This document shows, one piece after another, positions 52,136 through 64,000 of a stretch of DNA of 64,000 nucleotides. Both the position numbers and the translations under genes were made by a program. Positions within the stretch are counted from its first letter, which is position 1. Every line of letters starts with the position of its first letter. The notes under the pieces are model-generated. The model did not search any database, had not been told where the DNA came from, and saw only the letters and a program-made list of their open reading frames with translations. This DNA is from Cruorifilaria tuberocauda. Lineage: Eukaryota > Nematoda > Chromadorea > Rhabditida > Onchocercidae. Location of the stretch: the NCBI GenBank assembly GCA_013365365.1, contig JABVXU010000172.1:1-64000 (forward strand), read 5' to 3'.

Positions 52136-55100
52136 TTATTCAATCATTAATAGAGACAAAAAAGAAAGAACGAACACTACTAGTGAATTTTGAACGAAAA
52201 ACGAATACCTGACGATACCATTGAATACCATTATCGTTATTGAATCAGATGAAGCGGTCAGTGTAAATAACACGAAGATAAGCCATATTGTCCAACGACC
52301 TGCACTAATTCCAACTGTGATCACCACCTGCCCGATAAGAAACACTAAGGCGTTGCAGATGCATGGCGAAATTAATCTGAGTTTGATAATCTTGTTATAA
52401 TTGATCTAATTATCAATCACTGTTAATTATTGAAACTGAAAGCTCACACCTGATCCTTATCTTTTCAAAGAAAAACAATATTGATTTTTTAAGAATTACC
52501 AAAATAAATTTCATTTAAAAGGTTACGGAAACGTGAATGGATGGGATGCGGATAGGATTCGTTTTGGTAAACAGAAATAGTACTATCGAATATTTGATGA
52601 CACTCTTTTACTCACAATGCAAAAAGAAGTAAAAATGAAATCGCATGAATTGATCGAAAAGCTATATTTACAATGATTAATAATAATTTGATAATTTTTT
52701 AATTTATTAGAATTTATTAGAGATTATTTGAACTGAAAATTAGTTATTTTTAAATTTTTTATTTTTTATTTTTAAAGTTATTTTTTAAAAATTTTAAACA
52801 CATAATGACTGACATTTATTGATTCAAAATCATAAAGAGTCTTAAAACATTTTTTTTCAAGATTTCAAATTTTGCTAATTAAATGTTTTCATAATTTATT
52901 TTAACAAACTTACTTGGCTTCAGAACGCAAAATTGCGTTGCTAATCACAAGTACACTTCGACTTCTTCTTTGGCTCGTTTGTACTGAACTTAGCCTATTC
53001 GCATTAAATGTTGCAGAATTCTTTCCAATTCGGCGATTATATTTGAATAGTAGAAATAATGCACAACTGAAAAATATATCTAATTAACCTCGATTCCTTC
53101 CGTTAAACAATAATGAAATAGGTGACCATAATTCTTACTTACTTTTTCAAATATTTTAATTTCGCTAAAAGTTTAAAATCTGCGAATATTATAAGTACAG
53201 TTGAATAGAAAATAATGAATGCTATAATTTGATATATTAAAATATTTTTAAATTCTATTGGATTAAAATATTTATGCCGTCTTTACTCATTAATTCGGTT
53301 GATAATGAGCGAACTGAATTCTTGTGAAAAAATATGCATGGTATAATTTGATTTTTTATTGTTCAATAGTTGATTAGAAAGGATTATTAATAACTGAATA
53401 TATTGATAACTGATCACTTATAAGAGATTATTAATGATAATTTATTGAGTACAGTGCTTCGAGAAATTATAAATTATTTAATAAATAACTTCTGATCTGG
53501 ACTATATGGTCGATCAATAGAAGAAAATATAATTTTCTATGAAATATATATATATATATATAACACCGTCTATGAGAGAAAAGGAAAATTTGTCCAGTTT
53601 AATTAGTTTAGTAAATACTCATTTTGTTATCACTTATTATTAATTTTATATGAAGCATTATATCGAACCCATAAAATAAAAATGTTCCAGTGAATATTAA
53701 CGAATGAAAAATGATGAAAAATTGTGCTTTGCCTCCTTCCAAATACAACTTGATATCTTCCGCTATCATGCCGTAGAAACTTGCTTCATAGTAAAATGTC
53801 ACGTACCATGGTTGAAAGTACAATATCAACGACTGCAATCAAGAAATTCACTATCATTTATCAATTTCTATTCACTAGAAGAGAAAGATTTATTTATTTA
53901 TTCGTTTGTTTTTTATATATTTGATTATTTGTTCGCTGAAAGGAATAAACTTACAATTCGAAAAAAATCTCTGTCATTTATAACAAATTTGGTCATTTTG
54001 AAGAGAGAAAGGGTGAGAGAGAGCGGGAGAAAGAGAGAGGAAAAGAAGAGAAGAGAAAATAATTTGGCAATATTAATTTGTTGATATCCATTCGCAAGTC
54101 GTGCAATAATTTAATTGAAATTGAAGCGAAATAAAATACACAAGGAAAATTACCTGTACGAAAGCGATAGCATAGCATATTAAACACAATATATAAATAG
54201 TAGAATTTCTCTGTTTTCTAAATTGACATGGACGAGAGATGGCCGCGTAACGTGTCCACGACAACAGTAACGTATGATAGCACATGGAAAACCACATTGT
54301 ATCACAGTATATCTGGAATATTGAATGTTATACAAAGTGACAATTATAATTTAATAAGAAATAGCAATTATTCATTAATTTCATTGAAGAAAAAAACAAA
54401 AAACGATTTTTGAAGAAAGTTTTATATTTAAAAATTGAAAAAACTTTTGAAAATTAGTAATAATCTAGTCTAATTACTTTAGAACGAAAACAAAAAATGA
54501 ATGAATAAAATTGAAATACCTGAAAAATTCGTCTTCCATATGGCGTACGTATTTTGAATAATATTAAAATACTGGGAAAAAGCGCATAAATCAATAACAA
54601 AAACATATTGTTGATTGATGCGCTAAGAAAATAAAGGTAACTATTGGTCACCTGAAAATTTAAATCTATCAGTTGCGATCGCTAATTCCTAGAAATATTC
54701 CAAGTATAAGGTTACGAAAAGAACATAATTAATTAAAGCATAAATGCTATTTGCAGAAAATATATAGTTATCAATTATTAAATTGTTTCACTTTATTTAA
54801 AGCTAAACGTGTAAGCTCCAACAACATTTATTCTTTTAATTTTTTAATCAAATTGTCGAATGTTATGAAAATTAGCCTCCTAAAATAATATTTTTTCACT
54901 TCGTTTCAAAAGAAAATATATCCGGAAAGATGACATTTTGCTAATATTTATTTTGTTTTAGGCAATATTTTGCTCTTGTAATCACCGAATTTACTTATAT
55001 CGTACTTTAATCTAAAATATTTTGTACATTTTAGTTATAATACTACCATATAATTAGTTTTTTGCAAGCATTGAACTGAAAATTTTTTTAAATTGTTCAT

Positions 55101-55249
55101 TTTAAATAACTCACGTGAGATTCGCGATGTAAAACAAAACAAATAACAGTATATAACGATAAGAAAATTATCGCTAACAAAAGTAGCGTTCCACCAGCAA
55201 TTATATCATCGAGATTTAGTGGATTGTTGTACCAGTTATCAGATACCAT
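52136..55249 (-). CDS. Nematode seven-transmembrane receptor (serpentine class, srx-like?)
   Basis: Exons (minus): 55249-55115, 54651-54520, 54312-54154, 53832-53669, 53066-52914, 52376-52136. All join in phase to 327 residues, a full-length size for a chemoreceptor-type GPCR. Hydrophobic segments in order: LLLLAIIFLSLYTVICFVL; MFLLLIYALFPSILIL; a third helix ending LLLSWTRYAAISRP, in the position of the DRY motif; IYILCLICYAIAFVQ; QFFIIFHSLIFTGTFLFYG then CALFLLF; CNALVFLIGQVVITVG; WLIFVLFTLTASSDSITIMV with FNGIVR at the cytoplasmic end. The third cytoplasmic loop is basic (KYNRRIGKN, SQRRSRS). It most resembles nematode-specific serpentine receptors; I cannot assign the class with certainty. 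A donor-like AG|GTATTC at 52208 could add a different C terminus. The start follows a CAACAG acceptor by 2 nt. Confidence 0.75.
53544..53562. repeat. (TA)n microsatellite
   Basis: About nine TA units inside an intron of the receptor gene. Confidence 0.9.
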
Positions 55250-58200
55250 ACCTGTTGAGACTACTTGATGATATCACTTTTTCATGAATTTATAATATAA
55301 GTAAACATGATAACTACAAACCTTAAATTGTATCTTATCTTTCATTAACAATTTTACCAAATAATGGGTTGACGAAGTATAATAATTAAATGTAGCTACG
55401 TTCAACTCCCAGGCATACGGGACATGTTATTAGCGACACTCTGATGTCATAAAAAGGTATATTGAACAACTTAAGGTTTCATAGCTATATTCAAGGTATA
55501 TCTAATTACCAAAGATTAATTGACGAATTCAACTTAATAGTGTTTATCAAAAAAATCAAAATTCCGAGCTTATGATTATAGTGGACTCCTTATTAATAAC
55601 AAATAAGATTAGAAACAAGTGGCAGCAGGATAATTACGATAAGATGTTATGGTGATTATGAATATTTAACCAGTTTCAAAAATACTTTAGGGCCAATTGT
55701 TATTGTTATTGTTAAATGTTGAGGGGGAAAATTCGAATGTGATATGAAATTAAATAAAAGAGAAATGACCAATTTTCTTTCTTTAAAATATGAAGCAAAA
55801 TCTATTAAATAAAAGAGATGGATGACGTTGAATGGATAAGATATTAATATAGCAATTACGTATTTCTCATAAAAATAATTACACAAACACAATCAGTTAA
55901 GATTCATTTAAATTGAAAGCAAAAATTATTAGTGATTGGTTCCTTCTCTATTTACTTTAGGTATAAGAAAAAAAGAAATATGTTGCAAGAAATATACATT
56001 CCAGGAATCTGCATTATTGTTAATTACAGCAAACAGGGATAACTAACTATTTGCCCAATTAGGACGTAAGAATGGAGGGAGTACTTCAATGTGTTAATAT
56101 CCGATCCAAACTGTGTTAATATCCGATCCAAACTGAAACTTTTTTCCTATCAAGTTATTTGCTCGTTAGAAATTTAACGTGGAATATACGAATTCCTTTT
56201 TCATTCATACTTTAATATAAAATTTCGAAATATTGTCATTTTTGTGATCACTAAATTAGTCGATATTATCTTTTTCAAATTTAATGAATATTTTTCAAAA
56301 ATATATGAGGCACAAATTCGACATTATTTGCAAAAAGTAATATATTACAATTCATTACAATCCAATACGTGCACATCAAACAATGATCGAATTTGTTAAA
56401 TATTTGATTAATGAAATACTTTTAACAGATCCTGTTAGCCTAACTAGCAGCGGTATGTACACTTATGGGATTAAAAGCTCATTAATAATATTTACACATT
56501 TCCTTCATTTATACGCCAATTGTGAGTAATTAATCGTAATGGTAATCGTCACTCAATGGGTTAATGAAACTAATAAATTTATTCAAATGTAAATGTAGCA
56601 AGTGGGAGTTGAAAAATTGAACTCGAAATATCTGCAAGTGATAAGAAAAGATAATGAAATCTTTCTTTCTTCTCTTTCCTTTTTTTGGAACTTTTTTCAC
56701 ATTTTTCCCTTCATTTAAGATTAATCCCAAGGTTATCATACTATTCTACTTAATTAATATCATTTCACTTACATAATCTCAAACAAGCAACAATTCAATT
56801 CTTAAAAATTGATGTTTCTTATATTCTGGAATAAATGTCACACCGATGTAAGTTTCAAAACTTTAATGTAATCAACATTTAACTTTTCGCTGAAAAATTT
56901 TTATTTCTAAAGTGCATCTGCTTTATTTTTAAAGTAAATAGGTTAAAGAAAAGAGAACGATGTTGAACAGTATAAAAAAAAGACGAGGAAAAAAAAATTC
57001 ATTTTAAATATACATTCTTTAAATCCTCTAATTTTCATTTTAAATATATATTCCCTAAATCTTTAATTTACAAAATAATTTATTTCCATTTTATGAAATG
57101 AATGATATTACATAACATAAAACTAAATCATTTCAAATCACATTTTTGTCTTATTTCATTTATTTTTTCACTTTTCAATGCATTTTTTCATTCTAAATAA
57201 AATCAATCTTTCTGGAAAATATCTCTCAGTAAAATTGATTTATTAATCTATTTTTCTGTAAACTCTGTATATTTTCAATGAATAGATTGCAAAATAAAGA
57301 ATTTGCAAAGAAATCGATGTTTGCTAAATCATATCTGTATGATTTTGAATAAGTCTTCATAAGTCAGTGATGTAATTTAATTAATAATTAATTACCAATA
57401 GTTATTCACATCAGGTAAATTTATTTATTGATTTCATGCAATTTTTCGGCATCAGTTAGCTTATACCATAAAACGACAAGCGCTTTGAATAATATTTACA
57501 TCTTTTTAATAATCTAAATAAATTAATAAGACGTTAACTTCTTGCAAAATTCCAATCATTTAGTTGTTGCTTAGCAACTGATTAACGAATTCATTAATTT
57601 TAAACTAATTTATTATTATGCAACTTGTTCCTTTACTATGAATGTAGACGGAAAACAAAAATCTAGTCTGGAAATCTCCTAAAATATCTCAAATTAAAAT
57701 TATAATTCAGTGCTAATCATAATCATGTAGAATTTAAAATTATTCCCTCATAAAGCAATAATTTTGAAGAAGAAATCCATAAGAACAAAATATATATTGA
57801 ATAAATTATGACCTACAAATTAGCTAATTAAAAATGGAAAAAACGAAAAAGAAGTTTATGTCCAGAAATCTTCATGATATTGGAACACATGTATATATAT
57901 ATGTATATTGGAGTATAAAATATATATTCTAATATCATGTTAACTTCTCACGAAATTTTATTCTTTATTTATATATATTTAATATTCTTTCCAAAACATT
58001 TCTCAAATGTTCAATGCAATGCAAAATCTGCTTTAAAAAGAAATAATTTTGAAGTTTTTAAATATATTTCTGACAAACCTTGAACGTAAAAATTTTAAAT
58101 AAACTAGTTGAATTCGACAAAATAAGCCATTACTTCCGGTTTTCAAATCAAATTACGGGAAAAGCTAATGATGAAAGCTTTTGCAGAAATGCATTTCATT

Positions 58201-58767
58201 GCTTCGAAAATAGGGCTGTTAATAAATCTCTGCATTTCAGAGCGAGAATTCACATGCTGGTATGGTTGGAGCTTTGATATGATGGTTGCTTGTTCGTGTA
58301 GTTGGACCTCCGGTTTTCCGGGTCAGCATTAATCGGCTGTGACGGTGTTATACAATAGTTAGGCTTATGTAGAAGTTTCTCATCTCAGAAAAGATTAGCG
58401 TTGGATGTCGAAGAGATAATGCAATTTTTTGAGCACGTTTGCAGTAGTTGTTTTCCACATTATATTTAAGTAATGTAAGATGTGATTTGTTGTGTAGTAC
58501 ACTCAAAAAAATACTGTCATGTTACATGAAGACTTATAAATAATTTTTTGAACTTCGTATTTTTTCGTTTTTTTCGTTTTTTGAACTTTTTGAACTTCGT
58601 CTATATCATTCACATTTATTTTACTCCTTCTTTACACTCTCGGTCCAAACAGTCGTTTCTGATATCATTTGATCATGCGATAATTACATCCGCATCTTTA
58701 TATCTGGATTTTCAGATTTTTAATGTTTAGAGAGATAACATCGCAGCTGTTAGAATCATTATAATTA
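55250..58767. other. AT-rich intergenic DNA between receptor and med28-like gene
   Basis: Divergent intergenic region with no recognised gene. It contains a 22 bp tandem duplication at 56.1 kb. A GC-richer patch at 58250-58390 has an open minus-strand frame of about 44 codons ending at TGA near 58253, which may be an unrecognised exon or promoter DNA. TTTTCAG near 58712 is a possible trans-splice acceptor for the downstream gene. Confidence 0.55.
56090..56133. repeat. Perfect 22 bp tandem duplication
   Basis: TGTGTTAATATCCGATCCAA plus AC occurs twice with no mismatch and no spacer, so the duplication is probably recent. Confidence 0.95.
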
Positions 58768-60043
58768 ATGGAGTGTTCCCAAGACAGTGCAAGTGTTGAT
58801 CGTATGCCACATCTGAAGCAGCTGGTTCTAAGCGGTGATGATGGAACGTCAACTTCTGAGCAAGATATGGTAATCTTCACGAAGTTTTAAAAAATAAGGT
58901 CTAGGATGAACTTTTCTATTTTGATGATATAGATTCAGTTGTTTGCAGGAATAATTAGAAATGTTAATTCGAATAATAATCAGCGAATCTCTACGTATGT
59001 ATAAGCATGTGTGTAAGTCGTCTAATAGTAAATTATAATTGGATCTAGGCATGACATGCATGTGCCACAGATGAATCCAATTTTATAATCTAGCGAAATA
59101 TGCGATATACATTCTATGATATTCAAGTTCCATTTCATTCTTCTTTGAGTTCTAGTTTTGTATGTTTTACAGTATAGGAGGATCTCATGTTTTTCCCGAC
59201 ATAGGATGAAAGTAATGTTTAGGGTGAGGAGAGAAAAAAGTTAAGAGCAGCAATGAATATGAAACTTAAATAATTTAACACTCATTTAATACTGCCATTT
59301 GGTCCAAAACTTTTTTTCAGGAGAAAAATGATAGTTTAAATAGTATGCTTGCTACTGGTGTGCCCGATACACCGTTGGGACAAGCTGTGACAAATTTGTA
59401 TGCATCTTGGATACAACTAATTAGCGATTTATCAGCACGAACGGGTTATTTACCACCAACGCTGGAACATATCAAAGAAGTTGCTGAATGTGCTGTCCGT
59501 CAGGTTGGCTTCATACTAACAAACTGTGCTTGATTTTCGTGATTGGATTTATTGTTACTCTTTATTGATTTAGTGATTTGTGTTACTTTTGCTGCATAGC
59601 ATGATTATTCATTTTCACAATTTATGCTGTTTATTTTTTAGAATGTTTGCCTACATGGTTTAATAATATTGTATGACCTTTATTCATTCTGTTCAGGGAT
59701 ATAAATAGAAATTAATTTAGCATGTTTTTTTTTAGTTAAAAGATTCTTGTCATGACTTAACTCGTGAATTTGCTAGAGTTGGTCTTGAATGGCGTCTAAC
59801 TCACCCGAATGAAGCTCTTGCTGAGGTACGTTTGCTTGACAAGAATTCCAAAATTCTCTGATGAGTCAATGGCAGCTATGGTGAAGTCCTGGACGCAGTG
59901 AAATCTTTGTTGTATTGCAGGATTTAGCAAATTTTGATCAGGCTATATTACGACAAGAATCATTGCTTGGACGAGCTGCTGGGATTGTTGAGCGACGACT
60001 GAACGATTTGGCAACCGAAAAAAGTTCAGAAGAATTTGAATAG
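58768..60043 (+). CDS. mdt-28: Mediator subunit MED28-like protein
   Basis: Four in-phase exons (58768-58869, 59321-59503, 59736-59825, 59921-60043) encode 165 residues. The N terminus (MECSQDSASVDRMPHL) is polar. From about residue 50 the chain is predominantly helical: LGQAVTNLYASWIQLISDL, then IKEVAECAVRQLKD, EWRLTHPNEALAEDL and AILRQESLLGRAAGIVERRL. The order of an N-terminal helix, an arginine-leucine-x-proline-like segment, an acidic EDL turn and a long helix starting L-x-R/K-x-x-L follows the MED28 layout, but residue identity is low and I rely on pattern memory. It would act in the Mediator head module linking activators to RNA polymerase II. An alternative is another small helical complex subunit. 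The start lies about 55 nt after a TTTTCAG acceptor. Confidence 0.55.
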
Positions 60044-60188
60044 CGCTATGGCATCATTGGGCTGAGATCTCAAGCAGAAAATCGATTGCTTCTCTAAGGA
60101 ATGAAATCTTGCACTATCAAAAATATAGAATGATGACTAGCATCTATTTACCTCTTTATATAAGTTGATGTTATTATATTAAAAGCGA

Positions 60189-60194
60189 AATAAA
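60189..60194 (+). terminator. AATAAA poly(A) signal of the med28-like gene
   Basis: A canonical hexamer about 150 nt after the stop, with a second AAATAAA about 30 nt later. Spacing and strand fit. Confidence 0.5.
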
Positions 60195-60929
60195 GTGCCA
60201 TAAACAAATTATTTTTGTGAAATAAATAGTTTGTGCATAATTTTTTGTTCGCGATATGCCCTGTTTGTATATAAATAAAATGATGGAGATATTCAAAGCT
60301 TTATTTAACGGTCCTCTAACCGCATTATGGATACTGTTTTCGTCTTTATATAATTTATATACGTTTTCACGCTTCCTATATGATTTTTGAAGTGGGCGTT
60401 ATAGTTTTATCTATTTTTGTTAATATATTTTGGTATTCTTTTTTTTACATATACCATTCATTTATTGCTGCCATAAGGTTGAATTTTCATAGATTTAGGT
60501 TTGCTTTTGTGTCCTAACCATTGTTACATTTCTCTCGTGTAAATTAGGTATGGGAAACTCGGTTGGAATTTGATGCTTGGATAGATTCTATGTTAGTAAA
60601 GTATCATTGGGAGAGTGTGAAGCTCCCTTGAGTGATTTTGCACCGTGTCATAACAGGGAATGCGAAATTTTATTAGGAAGAAAGAATAAGATGCATGAAG
60701 AGTAGTATGACTGGTGTAAGTCAATTGTGATTGTTTGATAAAGATTTTTACCTAAAAGGGTTTCAATCTTTGCTTGAATTTTATGCGCGAAATCATATAA
60801 CAAGCAATTTTTGGACTTCAAATCACACAGGGAATGAAAAAGGATGGTTAGTTCTTCACTAGAATCAATTGTAATATCGTAATGTTGTTACAGAAGGAAT
60901 TGAACATCAGCAGAAATAGTAGGCCGAAG
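60195..60929. other. Spacer between med28-like and CLASRP genes
   Basis: About 0.75 kb separates the poly(A) signal from the next start codon on the same strand. An acceptor-like TTACAG at 60888-60893 lies 36 nt before the CLASRP ATG, so the transcript is probably trans-spliced or has a 5' non-coding exon. A 26-codon open frame near 60549-60627 (WETRLEFDAWID) has no known relative. Confidence 0.45.
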
Positions 60930-61208
60930 ATGTGGCATGAGGCTCGCCGGCAAGAAAAATTGATACGATCACAAATGATTGATAGCGTCAAGCGAAATGA
61001 AAGGCGCAAACAGTTCTATGAGAATGTTGTACGTTCCGATTTCAATATGAATTAAAATTTTACCAGAGATTTTCATCGAATAATCAGGGGATCAACAAAG
61101 ATTAGACTTGGAAGCATGCGGTTAATCTCGATAATGAATAATCTTGCGGCTATTTATTTACCATTGGCGCTAATGTATCATTATTATTTTCGTAGTTATT
61201 ATTCTTAT

Positions 61209-61240
<32 letters not shown>

Positions 61241-61247
61241 GTGTTTG

Positions 61248-61297
<50 letters not shown>

Positions 61298-64000
61298 TGG
61301 GAATGTCGTTAATCCATTCATGCACGTCACGAATTAGATGACGAGGCATTTGGCTCCGCAGTAATTACCATTTGAAACACTATTATTAATCATTTTATTA
61401 TATGTTATCAATGTTACACTATTTTATCATCATTAAATATCAGGTTAATCTACGGTAAGTTATTTCTTCTACTCATATGATAATTAAGGGATTTTTGTTC
61501 TTGTATAAAGTTAGAATATTGCAGAGGAAAGATCCTGAGCAATTCATGCAAGTCCATGGCCGCAAATGCCAAATACATATGGATCCGGCAGTAGCACGGG
61601 CTGCCGAAGCATCAAGCATCCTGTGCGCGTTTAACATTAGTAATTTGCTCGTCTTTTGTATAACCATACTTCTCACCATGGATTCAATCCGTTAAAGATC
61701 TTTTTTATTTACATCTTTTTTGCCCGTTCATTTTTTCGTTAAATTTTGCCTAACTATGGCAGTTCATTTTGATCACCTTGCTCAGTAGTTTAAGTTGTTT
61801 TTAGCTTAAGAGAAATTGCTATCGAAGTTTTTGAATTCTTCGTTATAAATTATAGTTGTTCCATAGATATAGGTCATTTTTACTACCATTAGGTAGTTAT
61901 AAGTACTGGAATTGTTTTCTGATAAGAGATTTTATTTTCCCAAAATTATATGAAGTTACGCGTATGTTAGAGTGAAATTAGACTAATGGATGTGGCATTC
62001 ATATAATTTTCGGTGTAATAACTTTCGCTGTAAAAAGGGTGGATAAGAATTGAATGAGAAAGTAATATCGGGCTTTACGAGGTAGGATTGTTTCCGTGGT
62101 TCATCGATTTCCCTCGTTAACAATATTTTAAATTTTCTTAATTTGGTGGTAGCTATAGGCAGTTTAGCGTACTCAAATTTTAAAATATCAGAATTTGATC
62201 TGTTGATTTGCAGGAGGCGATGGCAAGGTGATCCGAATGTACTTATTGATCGGTTTGATGTCCGGGCGCATATGGACTATATTCCCGAAACGAAGTCAGA
62301 TGATATTGATAAACGGTACGTTCTGCTAGTTATATTGCGGTAAAAGCTTTTTCCACTACCATCATTTAGATATTTTACCATTAGGAAAGAAATTATCTTA
62401 CTTAGTTTTCTGTAATTATTTTGTTTTGGAATTCATGAAAAGCTTCAAAACGTTCATTGAAACTTGTGGCAGTAACTATTTGTAATGGTATTTTCCGTCT
62501 TACATTATTCGTATGATTTTCTTATGTTTTTTCTCCTCACCATTCTTTTAGATGTTCTTGTTAGCAGTTTTAGATCTTATGTAACTAAAGTGGAAAAAAA
62601 TTAGGCTTACAATAATAAATGATTTATTGTATGTTACGTTCAACTATATATATATATATATATGTGGAGAGGGAAAAAATGAGAAGAAATTGAGGATTTC
62701 ACGTTTTTTTATTTCGAAAGTCTTGCGCGAATGAATTGGATTACAGGTCTGTAGTAGATGTTGAAGAACTGCAATGCGAGTATGAGAGGTATCGAATCCT
62801 TGTACTCAATGAATTTGATAGAGGTATGCATCAATTACTGTAATGTCCAAAGTCGCCCGGATTGTCCTGCCATCGAGTGTAATGCGTTTTCCGATAATCG
62901 TGAGACACGGTTTGCATGAGCCACTTACCTTTCATCACTTCTCCGTCTATCTGAATAGGCGATCAGTGAATCAGTTCGGAATTTATTGAAACTCTGTGGC
63001 ATGTATCATACTGAACTACAACATTATCGATCGGAGTTGCGCAGCTTCATATTATTTAGCGCGATTTCCGTTTATTACGAAATAAAAGAATTATAAATTG
63101 AGTTTAATTTGCAGTATCGGAGAAAACTTTTTTGAAAGAAATAGCAGCGAAAGAATTTTGGCCGGATGAATCCACTTCAACATCACTTGCACGAGCTGAA
63201 CAGGAAAAGAAAAGATTGCTGTAAAATTTACGAACTTTTGCAAGAAATTTGAATCTGTCGTAAATTTTCGAAATTTGCAAGCAATTTATTCGTACTTCCG
63301 TCACTTGCATATAGTGCTGTGAAAATAGTTCCAGTATTTATTAATAATTCTACTTCTGCTGTATCATCTGAAATCTTTTTCCTCAACTAAAATAAAAATA
63401 TCCATTTCATGTTTCGGCAAAGCATGCAATCACAAGTTCTTTAATCAAATTTATCATCCACTTTAAAACTTGTATCTCTTAAATCATTTTTAGGCGGGAT
63501 AGAAAGGCTGCTGTGGCGTTTACGTATGGTGATACTCAAACAGTGCAAGGTAAAATCGCGGAAACGGATGATTCTGATGAAGAAGATGAAATTGTTGATT
63601 CCGATGAGTTCGGTAAAAATTCCTTTGATGGATTTTTTTAATTTCATAACGCATACATATATATATATATTCGTCAAAACAATATGAGTTTTTAGAGTGA
63701 AATGGAAATTAGAGCATTTCATTGGAAGCATTTATAAGAAAAACTGAACATTATATAGATGTATCTATATTGATTCAGTCATTTGAACAAATTTTCATTA
63801 TAGACTTGAAATTGGATATAGACACATTGGATGCTGAGCAACGGCGAAATTTAAATAAATTGGGTATTCGATATGGCATAAGTTCGAGTGCATTCTCGAG
63901 TTTGCTAAAAATGGATCGTCGTGAGCAGGATGAAACGCATCAACTGAAAGAAATTGAAAAAGCCAAATTGGCACTCGCTGTCTGTAATTGATTTATTAAA
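60930..64000 (+). CDS. CLASRP/SWAP-type splicing regulator (5' part, cut at window edge)
   Basis: CLK4-associating SR-related protein, a nuclear regulator of alternative splicing. Exons: 60930-61028, 61525-61622, 62214-62315, 62747-62823, 63115-63220, 63494-63612, 63804 to about 63983, in phase. The N terminus MWHEARRQEKLIRSQM and the blocks KDPEQFMQVHGRKCQIHMDP, WQGDPNVLIDRFDVRAHMDYI, YERYRILVLNEFD and AVAFTYGD follow vertebrate CLASRP almost block by block. An acidic DSDEEDEIVDSDEF segment and LDIDTLDAEQRRNLNKLGIR-YGIS match the next conserved part. The last visible exon is expected to splice at GTCT|GTAATT; read-through would stop at TGA 63989-63991. The Arg/Ser-rich C-terminal half lies beyond the window. 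Intron 1 contains an antisense 28S rRNA fragment. Confidence 0.92.
61209..61355 (-). pseudogene. 28S rRNA fragment inserted in CLASRP intron 1
   Basis: Read on the minus strand, about 147 nt match the highly conserved central 28S (LSU) rRNA: AGCCAAATGCCTCGTCATCT, then GATTCCCACTGTCCCTATCT-like text with a G-to-C difference, then AGCGAAACCACAGCCAAGGG and AGAAGACCCTGTTGAGCTTG. A handful of substitutions, including a changed CAGAATCAGC-type segment, show that it is no longer under rRNA constraint. The sequence is far more GC-rich than the surrounding intron. Both edges fall off abruptly into AT-rich DNA. The identity rests on memory of universally conserved rRNA. Confidence 0.93.
62645..62663. 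repeat. (TA)n microsatellite
   Basis: Nine TA units in the third CLASRP intron; a similar tract lies at about 63656-63670 in the sixth. Confidence 0.9.

Noticed and set aside
53704..54084. Plus-strand open frame of 126 codons
   Set aside because: It is antisense to a receptor exon and an adjoining purine-rich simple-sequence intron; the opposite-strand exon has a clear transmembrane protein reading.

Overview
The window looks like the nuclear genome of a nematode, most likely a filarial worm (Onchocercidae). The DNA is very AT-rich. Genes are split into many 60-250 bp exons by mostly short introns with TTTCAG/TTTTAG acceptors. Several start codons sit just after an orphan splice acceptor, as expected for spliced-leader trans-splicing. 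The single-copy genes match nematode orthologues. The genus assignment is an inference.

Layout. 1-11.4 kb is mostly AT-rich and gene-poor, but the minus strand at 3.0-6.7 kb carries a small neuropeptide precursor gene with GGARxF-type peptides (NLP-9/NLP-21-like). 11.4-18.1 kb (minus) is a gamma-tubulin complex subunit of the GCP2/GIP-2 type. 19.9-27.8 kb (plus) is exportin-1/CRM1; all 23 exons join in phase to 1082 residues. 29.0-31.2 kb (minus) is a SprT-family DNA-protein crosslink protease (SPRTN/DVC-1). 32.2-37.9 kb (plus) is COG7, a Golgi tethering subunit. 40.5-48.9 kb (plus) is the MTA/LIN-40 subunit of NuRD, with BAH, ELM2, SANT and GATA-type zinc-finger domains. 52.1-55.2 kb (minus) is a seven-helix receptor. 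58.8-60.0 kb (plus) is a small protein resembling Mediator subunit MED28. 60.9 kb to the right edge (plus) is the 5' part of a CLASRP/SWAP splicing regulator, cut by the window end.

Most of these genes are housekeeping genes: microtubule nucleation, nuclear export, DNA repair, Golgi traffic, chromatin and transcription, splicing. There is no sign that they form one pathway. gip-2/xpo-1 and dvc-1/cogc-7 are divergent pairs that share upstream regions, and xpo-1/dvc-1 converge. The most unusual items are the neuropeptide gene, an antisense 28S rRNA fragment in a CLASRP intron whose end lies at the R2 retrotransposon target, two near-perfect long hairpins, a ~100 bp duplication between two xpo-1 introns, three apparent GC-AG introns, and a DVC-1 protein in which a PCNA-binding and a p97-binding motif appear to overlap. 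Exon models were derived by eye from splice signals, reading phase and family resemblance; no alignment was run.
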